64,000 nucleotides of DNA from Alisma plantago-aquatica (GCA_963693085.1 OY856411.1:114382767-114446766), one strand, 5' to 3'. Shown: positions 49,130-60,309, counted from the stretch's first letter. Made by a program: numbers and translations. Notes: a model not told the origin generated them from the sequence alone.

Positions 49130-49680
49130 CCCGTCGATACCATCGACGTGGGTCGATGGTATCGACATGTCTCGATGCTATCCGCCTCCCTCGCGAGTAT
49201 CGACGGCTGACGTTTGCTGGATCGGGAAACCCGGATTGCTGACCTGTCGATACCATCGACGAAAGTCGATAGTATCGACGCAGCACCCGGATCGCTGACG
49301 TGGACTCACGATCGTCGTCGATGTCTTTGGGCGGATCGGTGACATGAATGTCGATACCATCGATGAGGGTCGATAGTATCGACTTGCCTTCATTGCGACA
49401 CCGCCACTTTTTCACTTCTACCTGTGATCATGTCGATACCATCGACGAGGCCGTCGATGGTATCGAGTTGACTGAGCAAAATTGTTCTGAACTTCTCCAG
49501 AGATCTTGATGGTATCGACTGGTGTGTCGATACCATCGACACTTTTATTGCGACCTGCCTGTAGGTATGTCGATACCATCGACGGGGCCATCGATAGTAT
49601 CGAATCAGTGCGATTTTTGAAGCTGTCAACCTGAACCCATGTCGATACCATCGACTAGTGTGTCGATGGTATCGACCCTG
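49130..49680. repeat. GTCGATACCATCGAC palindrome array, internal
   Basis: Seven pairs of GTCGATACCATCGAC and GTCGATGGTATCGAC (or GATAGTATCGAC) at about 49132, 49246, 49350, 49431, 49506, 49568 and 49641. Spacers within pairs are 3-6 bp and pairs recur about every 60-115 bp. Located between the protease end (49852) and the second ORF start (48915), that is in the upstream region of the second ORF. Confidence 0.93.
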
Positions 49681-49851
49681 CCTGTGCCTGCACATTGAAC
49701 AAACGGATCTAGGTATCTTCTTTACACTAAAATTTAAACGAAATAAAAGCAATCTACGACTATAACTAAACTATCCTAATGTACCAATGGTTGGGTTGCC
49801 TCCCACCAAGCGCCCTTATTTAACGTCTTAGGCTAGACGATATGAAGCTCA

Positions 49852-52188
49852 TCATCTTTTCACATTGGAGACTACGCTTAGAGGATCATGCAGTGATTTG
49901 AATTCAACTCGATCTCCTCCAATTCCCAAGGACAAAGTACCTCTCCCTAAGGCAGTCACGACGTCCGCTGTTGCTTGAAACGGTCTTCCTAGAAGAATTT
50001 CACAGCTTTGGAGTGGTGGCATATCCATGACGACAAAGTCCACCGGAAATATGAATCTATCCACTTTGAGTAGAACATCTTCACATACTCCATAGGGTCT
50101 CACAGTAGACCCATCCGCCAATTCAATTGTTGCGGCTGACCTCTTTATCTCTTTTAACCCCAGCTTTTGAAATGTCGCCAAAGGCATGAGATTTATGCTA
50201 GCGCCAGAATCACATTGCGCTTTAGGAAAATGTTGACCACCTATTGAGCACGGTATGTAAAAACCTCCTGGGTCCTTTCTCTTCTTTGGTGAACTCCCGT
50301 GAATCATAGAGCTCACTGTCTCATTCATCCAATAAATTTCATCGTCTTTTATCTGCCTCTTCTTATTGATGATTTCCTTGATGAACCTCCCATAGGCGGG
50401 TACTTTCTCGATCATCTCCACTAATGGAATATTGATGTGGAGTTTTCAGAATATCTCCAGGAATTTCTTAAAATGACGATGCTCTTTCTTTGACTTAGAA
50501 TTGACTGGATCTGAAACATCAGCTGCATCAGCACGCCTGTGAGGTGGCACATAAGCGCTTTTCGGGGGTACCTCCCCTAAGCTTGCTTCAATCACTCCCT
50601 CCGACGTGGGCTTTGGCGAGACATCCCCAATAGTAGCAGCTTGTTGTGGTTCCTCTCTCGCCTTAGATGTCTCCACATGTGCACAAACAACTTGCACTTG
50701 TTCTTCCTGCCTAGGTGGAGATACAATATGCACAACTCTTTGTGATTTTCTGAAGAAAGGGTTTCCGCCCGGCAATCCATAGTACGTGCGTGGATATGGT
50801 ATCGCCGGTGTTGCATGCACATTGAAAGTCATTTTTCTTTCTTCTACAACTTCTTTCACCTGAGATTCCTCCTCACTGTTTACCACAGACATATACTTGA
50901 CCTGATGGTGTGCTTGGGCCACATTTGCATTCTCGGCTGGTTTCTATTGATTGACGTGCTTAATGGCCACCACTTCACTCGAAATCTGTGCCACGGTGGT
51001 CTCTAATGCCCGCATTTGTGCTCCATGGCTTTGCAGCGTCTGCCCAAACTTGGTTAGAATATCACCTTGAGATTGTAATTGCTTACCAAACATGGCCATC
51101 ATCTCTTGGTTTTGCTGGACCATTTGACTTAGCAATTCAGTGTTCTTATCCTCGGCCTTCTGCTGTGGCTTGGCATTCGGATCCTGCAGAAAATTGTTCG
51201 AATCCTTCCATGAAAATTTCTTGTCCTTTCGCCATGCATAGGCATTGTTCCTGTAGCCCTGCTGTTGCATGAATTTCACTTGGGCCTCCTCATCGTCAGA
51301 TGCATCCTCCTTAGTTAGCAACTTCTTGGCTAGAAGATCTAACTTATCATTCAATTCCCTCGCTATTCTGGATTCACCAGCAGCCTTGACCTGTTCCACT
51401 TCACCTCTGTCGCCCCATGACTGCTTCCTAGCCATGTTCTTTAATATCTCCCAACATCTGGTATCCGTATTATTCAGAAAGAATCCGGATCCGGCTGAAT
51501 CAAGATTACTTCTATCATGCTCGGAGAGAGCAAAATAAAAGATTTTCACTTGCGTTTCCCTGTCCAGCCCATGATGTGGGCACCTCCTCAACATAACCTG
51601 GAATCGCTCCCAGGTCTCAGAATATGTCTCACCCGCCTGTTGGGTGAAATTGTGAATCTTCCTAATCATGTCGTTGGTCTTCTCAGGAGGGAAAAACCTC
51701 TCAAAGAAAACTTCCACCATATGATCCCAAGACTGAACAAACTCATTGTCGAGGTTATGTAGCCACTCTCTCGCAACTCCTGCCAGGGAGCTTGGGAACA
51801 ACTTGAGGTACAGAACATCCTGTGGGAACCTGTCTATCTTCACCATATCGCAGTTTTCAACGAACTGACTGATGTGTGCCACTGGGTCCTCATTCTTCAA
51901 CCCATGAAATGCATTTGATTTAACCAAGTTAATCAACGCTGGATCAATCTTGTAGGTTGGAATGTTGAGCCCCTGTTTCTTGATAGGCCCCTTTGAAGCT
52001 GATGAAGAAGACGCTTTGATCTTCTCCCATATCGTCTGTGGTTCGGCCATTTCTTCTGCTTGCTCTTGCTCAGATTCAGAATCTATGTTGCTTTGGTGAT
52101 CTTGCTCGTAGTAATCCTCGTCCTCTGGTCCCAGAGGTGGAACCTCGGGTGTGCGATTGTCGTAGTCTGTACTACGTGTATGCACCAT
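49852..52188 (-). pseudogene. gag-protease of the Athila-like element, two in-frame stops
   Basis: A single frame of 779 codons with a TAG at 50944-50946 and a TGA near 50443-50445. Gag (residues 1-414): N-terminal acidic segment, then the retrotransposon gag domain (DPVAHISQFVENCDMVKI, LFPSSLAGVAREWLHNLDN, FFERFFPPEKTNDMIRKI, YSETWERFQVMLRRCPHHGL), and a C-terminal Gln-rich coiled coil. Protease (last about 190 residues): SIGGQHFPKAQCDSGASINL with catalytic DSGA, KLGLKEI, and ILLGRPF. Gag forms the particle and the protease cuts the polyprotein. Nothing resembling RT follows. The ATG at 52188 sits about 165 nt inside the primer site. Confidence 0.9.
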
Positions 52189-52352
52189 GCAAAGTACCTG
52201 AAATAAGAAAATCGGGGTTCAGTACTACGCTTTGAACGAGTAAACACAATTATAGAGAAATTTAAGAATATTTAAAATTGTTTTAAAAAAATAAAAAAAA
52301 TGTGGCCTAGAGTGGCCGCTCTTAGCACTCAAAGTGCCAATAATTCGCCGTA

Positions 52353-52370
52353 TCCCCGGCAACGGCGCCA
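52353..52370 (-). other. primer-binding site (tRNA-Asp)
   Basis: Minus strand TGGCGCCGTTGCCGGGGA, 6 nt inside the LTR. The plus strand (TCCCCGGCAACGGCGCCA) equals the 3' end of plant tRNA-Asp over 18 nt, as I recall that tRNA. A tRNA-Asp primer is characteristic of Athila/Tat elements. This is a primer site, not a tRNA gene. Confidence 0.92.
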
Positions 52371-52376
52371 AAAACT

Positions 52377-53910
52377 TGACGTGTATTTTACTACGCGCTT
52401 AAACGCAAGTATACGCGTCGAGTAATATAGGCCTTTGTGAGGCCCAAGTCGAACTCAGGGATACGTGAATTATTGGAGACTCCTACTAACTAATTGCAAT
52501 CAGCTAGGCCGGATAACAAAGTAGGGTTTGTTGTCGAAATTTAAAAAGAAAACAAAATGAAGCAAAGAAAACAATCGATTAAAGATTAATTTAATCAATT
52601 CAAAAGAGTATCTTTAGGATTGCGGTTTCGCCGCGGGTCAACATTGTATTAGGTTTTATGTAATTCCTCACTCTTCTCTCTCTATCCGGGTAGTGGCCTG
52701 AAAACAGAATTACCCACTGTCGTGGTGTAACTCACTACTTAGGTTTAGGTTGATTCCACCGTCGTAGTAATCATTCCCCTAAACTAAGCGCATTATAAAC
52801 GATCTCTCAATTCCCACCATTAATTTTACAACTCCTTTGTCAAGGGTTTTATTGATTAATGTAGATTTCGTCTCTTTTCAACCGTTAATCCTTCTGTCGA
52901 AGTGATTAAGGGCATTAAGTTATTATTATGGTGATCAAGCATAACAATATATATGGAGAAAACGAATCTATACCACGGATTTGAGAGAGAAAATATGAAT
53001 TATCAATATAAAATTGTCATACAATGCATTCCCGGGCTACTCCCGGTCCTAAAGATGGAGGGTTTTAGCCTCTCATGTTCATCTCACACGAATACATGGT
53101 AGAAATAGGGGAATTCATAAGAAAAACGTGAAACAAGTGGGAAAACCCCTGAACGGAGAAGAACCGGTAGATCCTTGGCGTAGAATACGAGCTTCCCCGC
53201 CTGTCGGTGGTGGAATTCGTCTTCGGCAGCGTCCGAATCACCCGGGATGAGCTTCTGGCCTCCGTTCTCCTTTCTCTCCTTCCTCGGCACTCGTGCAATG
53301 CAATATGAGATCCTCCTCTCTCTGGGCGGCCGTCATTAGGTATAAGTCCCTAATTAGGTCGTCAAATAACTCCAGCCGTCCGATTGAGATCAAAACGAAT
53401 CCAACGCATATCTGCCGGCGTGGATACCATCGACGCAGGTCGATGGTATCGACCCAGCGTATTAGCGGCAGCTTTCTTTTTCTTTTCGTCTGAGCGCCTG
53501 TGGTCATCTCGATACCATCGACTAGGGTCGATGGTATCGACTCTCTTTAGCGTCGTTTGTTGTCGTTTAGCGACGCTGTAGCTCTCCATGTGTCGATGGC
53601 ATCGACTTTCGTCGATGGTATCGACTCTGTGCTGCTCCTTTCGGCTGGCAACTTGTGGCTTGGTTGATGGTATCGACGGAAGCAGATATTTGTTTTTCCT
53701 GAAATTTCACAATAAGACCAAGTAAATCCACACAAATTATGATAATATAATAAATAATGCTCAAACTGGTAAAACAAATGGGATTTGACATAGAATGATG
53801 GCAAAGACCGAAATGAGTGAATTATGCAATATCATCCATAAAAATGAGTAATTAGAGCACAAAACACATATGAAAAAGGTCTATAAATGCGACTCAAAAT
53901 CATCGCATCA
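52377..53910 (-). repeat. right LTR (5' LTR of the minus-strand element)
   Basis: 1534 bp, TGACGTGTATTTTACTACGC...CATCGCATCA, followed by ATCAC. Partner of 44200-45752. It carries the same palindrome array at 53418-53683 but with one 19-bp unit fewer. Confidence 0.95.
53418..53683. repeat. GTCGATACCATCGAC palindrome array, right LTR
   Basis: Same layout as 45242-45520. In the last pair one 15-mer plus spacer is missing: GATGGTATCGAC is followed at once by GGAAGCAG. The first 15-mer has a C-to-G change (GTGGATACC). Confidence 0.92.
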
Positions 53911-54632
53911 ATCACGCATTTACGATGCAAGTTTTCATCCAATACAAATATACTCTACAAAATAGAATTGCTATTAACTTGTATCCAAAAAATTAGTAAT
54001 CTACAAAATAGAATTGCAAATAATAATAACTCACGCATAAATCCTTCCATATTAAGTCTTTCTTCCACTTAGGAACTTTATGCCAAGAATCTATCTTACA
54101 ACCACAATGGCTATGAGTAACATACCTAAGATATGAAACAAACGAATTGCGGTTCACTCCAATTGCATTTTCTGCATTATCAAAATCCACAACCAGTTTG
54201 GATCCATTGCCCCTTAGCACTGTTAACTTCTTCATCATAGTGATGCCCCTTCTCTTGTCAACTTTTTAGTATTTCTCATCACGTGCATCAAGTGCTTCAG
54301 AGGGTACATGTGCATCATCAACCTAAAATTTGACAAAATAAACACACTTACATGATATAGCTATAAATGGACATATAGATAGAAATATATGATATATTTT
54401 TAAAACTTACATTGTGAGGCGGTGCATTGGTATCCTCACCATGCTCATCATGGACATCATGGTCATCATGCCATGCTCAGCCATCTGAAAATTTCATTAA
54501 AAAATCAAACATTTATCATTTGACATAACTAGAAGATAATGAAACATTGAAAAATGAAGCATTGTATAGTTCACATATACAAATGAAACATTGAAAAATC
54601 AAACATATAAAAAAATATAAACATGCATGCCT

Positions 54633-57600
54633 CTAATATTGCAATTGTTTATCAATTAACAATCCTTCATTGTGATCTCTGCGTACATACAAGTCATCAT
54701 TAGCTTCAATATTTTATGGTGTTGGCAACCCAACTGAGAATGGACTGGAGTCATCATACTTATCATATTAATCTTCTTCATCTATAGGATCTTCAATGAA
54801 CTGTCTTTTACCATGAAGAACAACCGACCATTTATCATTTGCAGGATCATCGATATAAAATACTTGTTTCACCTATGATGCCAATATGAATGGTTCACCC
54901 TTCTCACCGATCTTTTCAAAGTTCACTAAAGTGAAACCCAATTCATCCACTATAACTCCTTTGGTGTTATCAACCCAATTATATTTGAAGAGCATAATTA
55001 TGAAATCTATATAGTCAAACTCCCATATGTCTTCAATGACACCGTAATATGACATTTTAGCTTCACGTGGACTCTTATCCTTTGCACTTGTAAAAAACAT
55101 AGTCGACGCTTGAAGGATGACCCCACTGTTTTGGAAGACACTCTTATCATCTTAGCGCTTTGTGTAATATGTGAATCTATTAATGTCATACCCTTCATAA
55201 GACATAACATTCAATTTTGGTTTAAAGACGAGGCATTTGATAGTTTCAGTAATATCATCTGGTGTTTGAGATAGTTGATGTAAGACTTAATCTTCAAACC
55301 ACTTAATAAATGTCTTATTATGCAATCTAGCAAGCCACATTGAATTGGCTCGAGGATATTGTCTCTTGATGAAATTGGTATGTTCCTTTATATAAACACT
55401 CACTTCGTCCATGTTGTGTAAAATATATAAGTGACCTTGTTCCAACTGCTCACGGTTGATTACTTTCACCCATGATCCAAAATTCCTTTGCCAAATTGCT
55501 CCTCAATATTATTGTCATTACCAGGAGTGTCATTACCACTCAGAAAGTCATTGCAAAAATCCATAACCTCTCTCACCACATAACCCTCAATAATACTCCC
55601 TTTAGGCCGATAATGATTTCAAACATCACTTTTAAAAACGCTCATGTATCGTTCAAAGGGATACATCCAATGCAAGAAAACTGGTCCCAACATTTTCACT
55701 TCCCTAGTCAAGTGGACAATAAGATGTACCATGATATTAAAGAATGAAGGAGGGAAATACATCTCAAGATGACATAGGGTAACAACCACTTCTCCTTACA
55801 AAGTATCAAGAGTATCAGGGTCAATAACTTTGCTGTACATACTATTGAAAAAGAAACAAAGTCTGGTGATTGCAAACCTTACATGCTTTGGCAATATAGA
55901 TCGAATTGCCACGAACAATATTTGTTGCATTAGAGTGTAACAATCATGAGATTTAAGACCTATCATCTTCAGATCTTTCATTGATACCAATCTACAGATG
56001 TTGGATGAGTAACCATGTGGCACCTTAACATTTACCAAGCATTCACAAAAAGCTTTCTTTTCCTTTCTAGACAATGTGTAACAAGCGGGAGGTAAGTATG
56101 TTCTCCGATTTCCGATTTCACATAATTCTATTAATTTTGACCTTATTCCCATTTCATGTAGGTCCAGTCTGGATTTTATCCCATCTTTAGTCTTACCTGG
56201 TATATTCAACAGAGTACCAATGACGCTATCATAGCCATTTTTCTCAACGTGCATGACATCGATACAATGCCTGACTGTCAAAGAACTCCAATAAGGAAGA
56301 TCCTAAAATATTGACTTCTTCTTGAATAAAGATTTGTTACTCCATGTGGCCATAGTACATTGTGAACTCTTACCAAATTCATTGACAAAGTCTTTTACTC
56401 TTTCATAAACAACCTCCCCCAGTATAGGTTTAGGTGCACTCCGTTCCTCATTCCATCCATTGAATGCTTTGCGCTTCCTACGATATTGATGGAATTTTGG
56501 AAGAAACCTTCGATGACCAAGATATACAGTCTTGCCACCATGTTTTAGTCTTGTTGAATCAGTGTTCTCTTCACATATAGGACACACTTTAGCTCCTTTA
56601 ACACTATATCCAGACAAATTCTCATATGCTGGAAAGTCATTAATAGTGCAAAACAACATAGTGTGCAAATGAAATGTCTCTCTTTGTGAAGCATCATAGA
56701 TCATCACACCTTCACCCCAGAGTTTCTTTAAGTCATCAATCAGAGGTTCAAGATAAACATCGATACCATTTCCAGGTTGTTTAGGGCTCGATATCAACAA
56801 CGAAAACATAACATACTTATTTTTCATACACAGCCAGGGAGGAAGATTATATATAACAAACATGACTGGCTAAGTGCTATGTTGGCTTCTCAATGTCCCA
56901 TACCGATTCATCCCATCTGTACATAGCCCAAGTCTTAGATTCCTGACTTCTTCACCAAATTTAGGGTACAATAGATCAATCTTCTTCCACTATGGGGAAT
57001 GAGACACATGTCGTAGGATCCCATCATTATTTTTCTTAACATCTGCATGCCACCTCAAATTCTTCGCATCTATTAGATTGGCAAACAAGCGTTGAAACCG
57101 TGATATTATAGGTAGATACCACATCACCTTGGTAGGAGAACCAGTTTTGGACTCCCCCGAAGTCGTCAATTTATTACGTGACACACCACATTTTGGACAA
57201 TCTTTCAAATCCACACAGTCCTTTTGAAATAATACACACTCATTAGGGCATGCACGTATCTTCTTGGTCTCCATTCCCATTGGGCACAACAATTTCTTTA
57301 CCTGGTATGTTGAGATTGGTAGCTCGTTTCCTTCAGGAAGCATTTCTTTCAACACAGACAATAATGATGTGAAGCTTTTGTTTCTCCATCTATTGTTATC
57401 TTTCAGCTTATACAATCTCAACACAACGCTAAGCTTCATAAACTTAGTACAACCTGTGTATAACGGTATCTCAACATCATGCACAATGTTTCTAAACATT
57501 GGAGGTGGATCAGTTTCGGTGTGCTCTACCCCACAACTATCTATCATCACATCAACGATGTCTACTGGAACTGGTTTGTTCACATCTACGTCATCAGAGG

Positions 57601-57892
57601 CAATAACTTCTTCCATACAAGCATTGCTATCGACATCCACTGGTTTTGGGTTTGAAATCTCTCCATGCCAATTCCATTCTGTATAGCCTTGTACAATCCC
57701 GTTGCACATGACATGACTTTTGATTTCGTCACCAGTGTTGACTTTCAAGTTGTTACTGCAATGCCTACATGGATAGTAGAACCTATCTCCAGGTTGTTTC
57801 CTATGTTCCTCGGTAAATCTAATAAACTGATCAAGACCAGAAATAAACTCTAGGGTGCAGCGATTGCGAATGGACATCCATGATCTATCCAT
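54633..57892 (-). pseudogene. CACTA transposase, TNP2-like (first gene), broken
   Basis: Start chosen at ATG 57892 (MDRSWMSIRNRCTLEFISGL), the standard start of the transposase-associated domain. That domain ends around the zinc-binding YPCRHCSNN...KSHVMCNGI (about 57770-57690). Then CPKCGVSRNK (about 57195), and the TNP2 (Transposase_21) core: LCTDGMNRYG (about 56910), YNLPPWLCMKNKYVM, KLWGEGV, CTINDFPAYENLSGYSVKGA with CPICEENT, and RHCIDVMHVEKN (about 56270). DUF4218-like sequence follows (HLEMYFPPSFFNIMVHLIVH, about 55760). DUF4216-like sequence ends the gene (INRFTYYTKR, GEPFILAS ... VKQVFYIDDPANDKW). In-frame stops occur at 56990, near 56870, at 56303 and 55796, and further on; there is a frameshift near 55466. 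It would have cut and joined the element ends. Confidence 0.9.
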
Positions 57893-59880
57893 TCTATGAT
57901 CAAAGAGAAAACAAGTATATATTACAATAAGATTAGGGTCTAGGGTTAACATATTGGAGTTTAAGCATGGTTAAAACATTAGGGTTTAAGGTCTTATATA
58001 TAATTAATGGTTAAATCATCCTAAGTGAGATTAGGTGTTCAAGAATAGTCCCAAACTGGGGACTATCCAAGATTTACTCCTATTGAGTAAATCTTGGATG
58101 GGTTTCTAGGTCAACAAATACATGTGATATCATTCTTATATATAATAAATGTGTACCACCTATCCCATTCTTGAACACCTAATCTCACTAGTAAGTGTCT
58201 AATGTGTATTGGGTTTTAAAAAAAAAATTTGGCAGCATTTCCCCGCTGTTCTCTAAGTACATATGTACTTAGAGAACAAACGGGAAAATGCTACTGAAAT
58301 TTTCTTGAAAACCCAATACACATTATACACTTACATCCTAAGTGAGATTAGGTGTTCAAGAATAGTCCCAAACTGGGGACTATCCAAGATTTACTCCTAT
58401 TGAGTAAATCTTGGACGGGTTTCTAGGCCAACAAATACATGTGCTGTCATTCTTATATATAATAAGTGTGTACCACCTATCCCATTCTTGAACACCTAAT
58501 CTCACTAGTAAGTGTATAATGTGTATTGGGTTTTCAAGAAAATTTCGACAGCATTTCCCCACTATTCTCCAAGTACATATGTACTTAGAGAACAAACGGG
58601 GAAATGCTATCGAAATTTTCTTGAAAACCCAATACACATTATACACTTACATCCTAAGTGAGATTAGGTGTTCAAGAATAGTCCCAAACCGGGGACTATC
58701 CAAGATTTACTCCTAATGAGTAAATCTTAGATGGGTTTCTAGGCCAAGAAATACAACACCAGTCCCTTGTTCACAACCCCATTCAACACACAATTTTCTT
58801 ATAAAAATGCTTGTGGACAGCCATAACAACATATCAATGCTTCCTAAATTAATCAATGTATTATTTTATATATAACACAAATCTGGTGGGTATAACATAG
58901 CAAAAAACTCAACATGTCATAACAGAAACATGTCCTTAACCTAATATACATATATTTGTAACATAACTCATTAGGAAGAGAGACCATGAACACCATGCAT
59001 TGATTTGAAGTTTTCTTTCCCATATAAGGTTATTTGCAATTTCATGCTTGTTTCATTATCTTTCTTTCTAGTATTTCTACTTGAATTGCATATATAATCA
59101 ATTTCATATAGATAACCACCACATTATGTTACTAATCATTACTTCATATTTTGTCCTATGTAATTTTTACTTAAATAGGAATATGTCCATTTCTCTCCAA
59201 GTGACACATTAATAGCTTATGAATGTTTAGATGCATTTATACTATCAATTCCTAGGGTTTACTTTTTTACAGTAGCAAAATATAATAGGGGTTATTTTGA
59301 TCATTTTGTTACTAAAAATTGCATGTCTCTATGTAACTTCTATAAATAAACTATTATATATTAATACGATACTTTAATTGGCTGTGTTCATAGAGTCCAC
59401 TTTAGGGTCTGGACAAAGGTCGACAGTTCTACCAAATATATCTTCTATTTTAGAGGCAATACATATAGTATAAAGGTGAAAAAAGTAGATTGAAGATATA
59501 ATCATTTTAGAAATAGAAGACCCACATGTGAGTTAAGTTTGAGACATCAATGTATTTTTAATACACATGTTTTAAGGTTCAAAGCACATAATCAAATCAA
59601 ATTAGGATGCTAGAATAGACAAGTTTGAATCTTATTTCAACATGCATCAAAATTTAGTGAATTAGGTCAAGCATGAGGATTAGAAGCACAAATATATGCA
59701 AGCACAAGATTTGTTCATATCCTAGGTTGATTTACAATAGCAACATCTAAATAAGTAAACTCAAAGCATTAGATAAATAAATATAATCAGTAGATAAACG
59801 AATACAAAGCAATAGATAAAAAAGTATAGATCAATTGATAAACAAAAGGGTAGATTAGAACCCTAATGTACTCAAACATG
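57893..59880 (-). other. upstream region of the CACTA transposase
   Basis: Non-coding, AT-rich. It includes the 316-bp palindromic tandem array (58018-58745); the remainder (58746-59880) shows no gene. It is likely intron or leader of the transposase transcript, since a candidate 5' leader lies further right. Confidence 0.5.
58018..58745. repeat. 316-bp tandem array made of large palindromes
   Basis: CATCCTAAGTGAGATTAGG starts at 58018, 58334 and 58650, so about 2.3 units. Each full unit holds two inverted-repeat modules. In module A, CCTAAGTGAGATTAGGTG / CACCTAATCTCACTAG arms enclose a smaller GATTTACTC/GAGTAAATC palindrome. Module B is a near-perfect hairpin; the second copy is 58508-58650, with arms of about 71 bp meeting at AAGTACATATGTACTT. 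Not coding, although a 65-codon and an 88-codon frame cross it. Confidence 0.92.
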
Positions 59881-60260
59881 TATAAGATCCAATCCATTGC
59901 CCGCACCATGAGGGTAGGGGCCAGGAGCAGGAGCAAGGAGTAAGAAGAGGAGGAAGAAGGGTACCAGGAGCACTGAGCGGGTGGCCAGAGTAGTAAACAG
60001 GAGAGTGGGTGGCGGCGGTGAGCGGGAGACGATGGCGAGCGGGCGACGACCAGAGCAAGAGCAGGAGAAGAGGAAGAAGAGGCGGAGGAGTAGAGGAGCA
60101 GGTGGCAGCAACAACAAGAGGAAGCAGAGGAGCAGGTGGCGGCATCAGCAGCAGCGACATGAGTGACAGGAAGGAGCGGCGGCAACATGGAAGGCAGATC
60201 GGCGGCAGGGAAGGTGGAAGAGTAGCAGACGGCGGCGGAATCGCTAATCGCCAGACCCTA
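59880..60260 (-). other. GC-rich, purine-biased segment, possible 5' leader of the CACTA transposase
   Basis: On the minus strand it is rich in CCGCCGCC, CTCCTGCTCC and similar. Frames on both strands encode low-complexity Arg/Gly or Ser/Leu/Pro tracts with no family. A GCC/CTCC-rich leader next to the right terminal repeat is common for CACTA transcripts. Role inferred from position. Confidence 0.4.
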
Positions 60261-60309
60261 GTGAAATTGATGAAACAGAGAAAGGGGAGTCTGGCTCGTG
60301 CGGGTGCTA

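Larger units (their letters stand above)
44200..53910 (-). mobile_element. Athila/Tat-like gypsy LTR retrotransposon lacking RT and integrase
   Basis: 9711 bp with the perfect 5-bp duplication ATCAC (44195-44199 and 53911-53915). The LTRs are 1553 and 1534 bp. The primer site is a perfect 18-nt complement of tRNA-Asp, and a purine tract CTTAGGGGAGTT abuts the left-hand LTR. Minus-strand genes are gag-protease (52188-49852) and a second ORF (48915-47329). No reverse transcriptase, RNase H or integrase is present, so it depends on a partner. I count about 22 substitutions between the LTRs plus one 19-bp indel. That makes it by far the youngest LTR element in the window. Confidence 0.95.
41492..54500 (-). 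pseudogene. CACTA second gene: Ptta/En-Spm domain joined to a Ulp1-like peptidase domain
   Basis: Minus strand, several exons, split by the LTR element at 44200-53910. An acidic N-terminal exon (near 54480-54415, with a TGA) is followed by KKLTVLRGNGSKLVVDFDN and KKDLIWKDL (to about 54020). After an intron, FVLDENLHRKCVMRHCG runs straight across the insertion point into RVLRNYKTNLT (44199-44150). This order is the plant transposase Ptta/En/Spm domain (PF03004 type), ending GRQNKKGEI near 43735. Further exons lead to a C48 Ulp1-like domain: LIIAPFNVE, IVYYLDPKG, and QDNGWACAYYVMRFM with the Cys. The gene ends VREEWAKP at a TAA (41492). Good GT..AG boundaries are visible (for example 42246, 41881). 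The HW motif holding the catalytic His is missing, and several stops are present. Confidence 0.82.

Noticed and set aside
49130..49680. CRISPR-like array (regular short palindromic repeats)
   Set aside because: Repeats are irregularly spaced, paired as inverted copies, sit inside an LTR retrotransposon in plant nuclear DNA, and have no cas genes.
50988..52235. Several plus-strand frames of 65-94 codons
   Set aside because: Antisense shadows of the minus-strand gag gene.
52353..52370. tRNA-Asp 3' end as a tRNA gene
   Set aside because: Only the last 18 nt match; no cloverleaf upstream. It is the primer-binding site of the LTR element.
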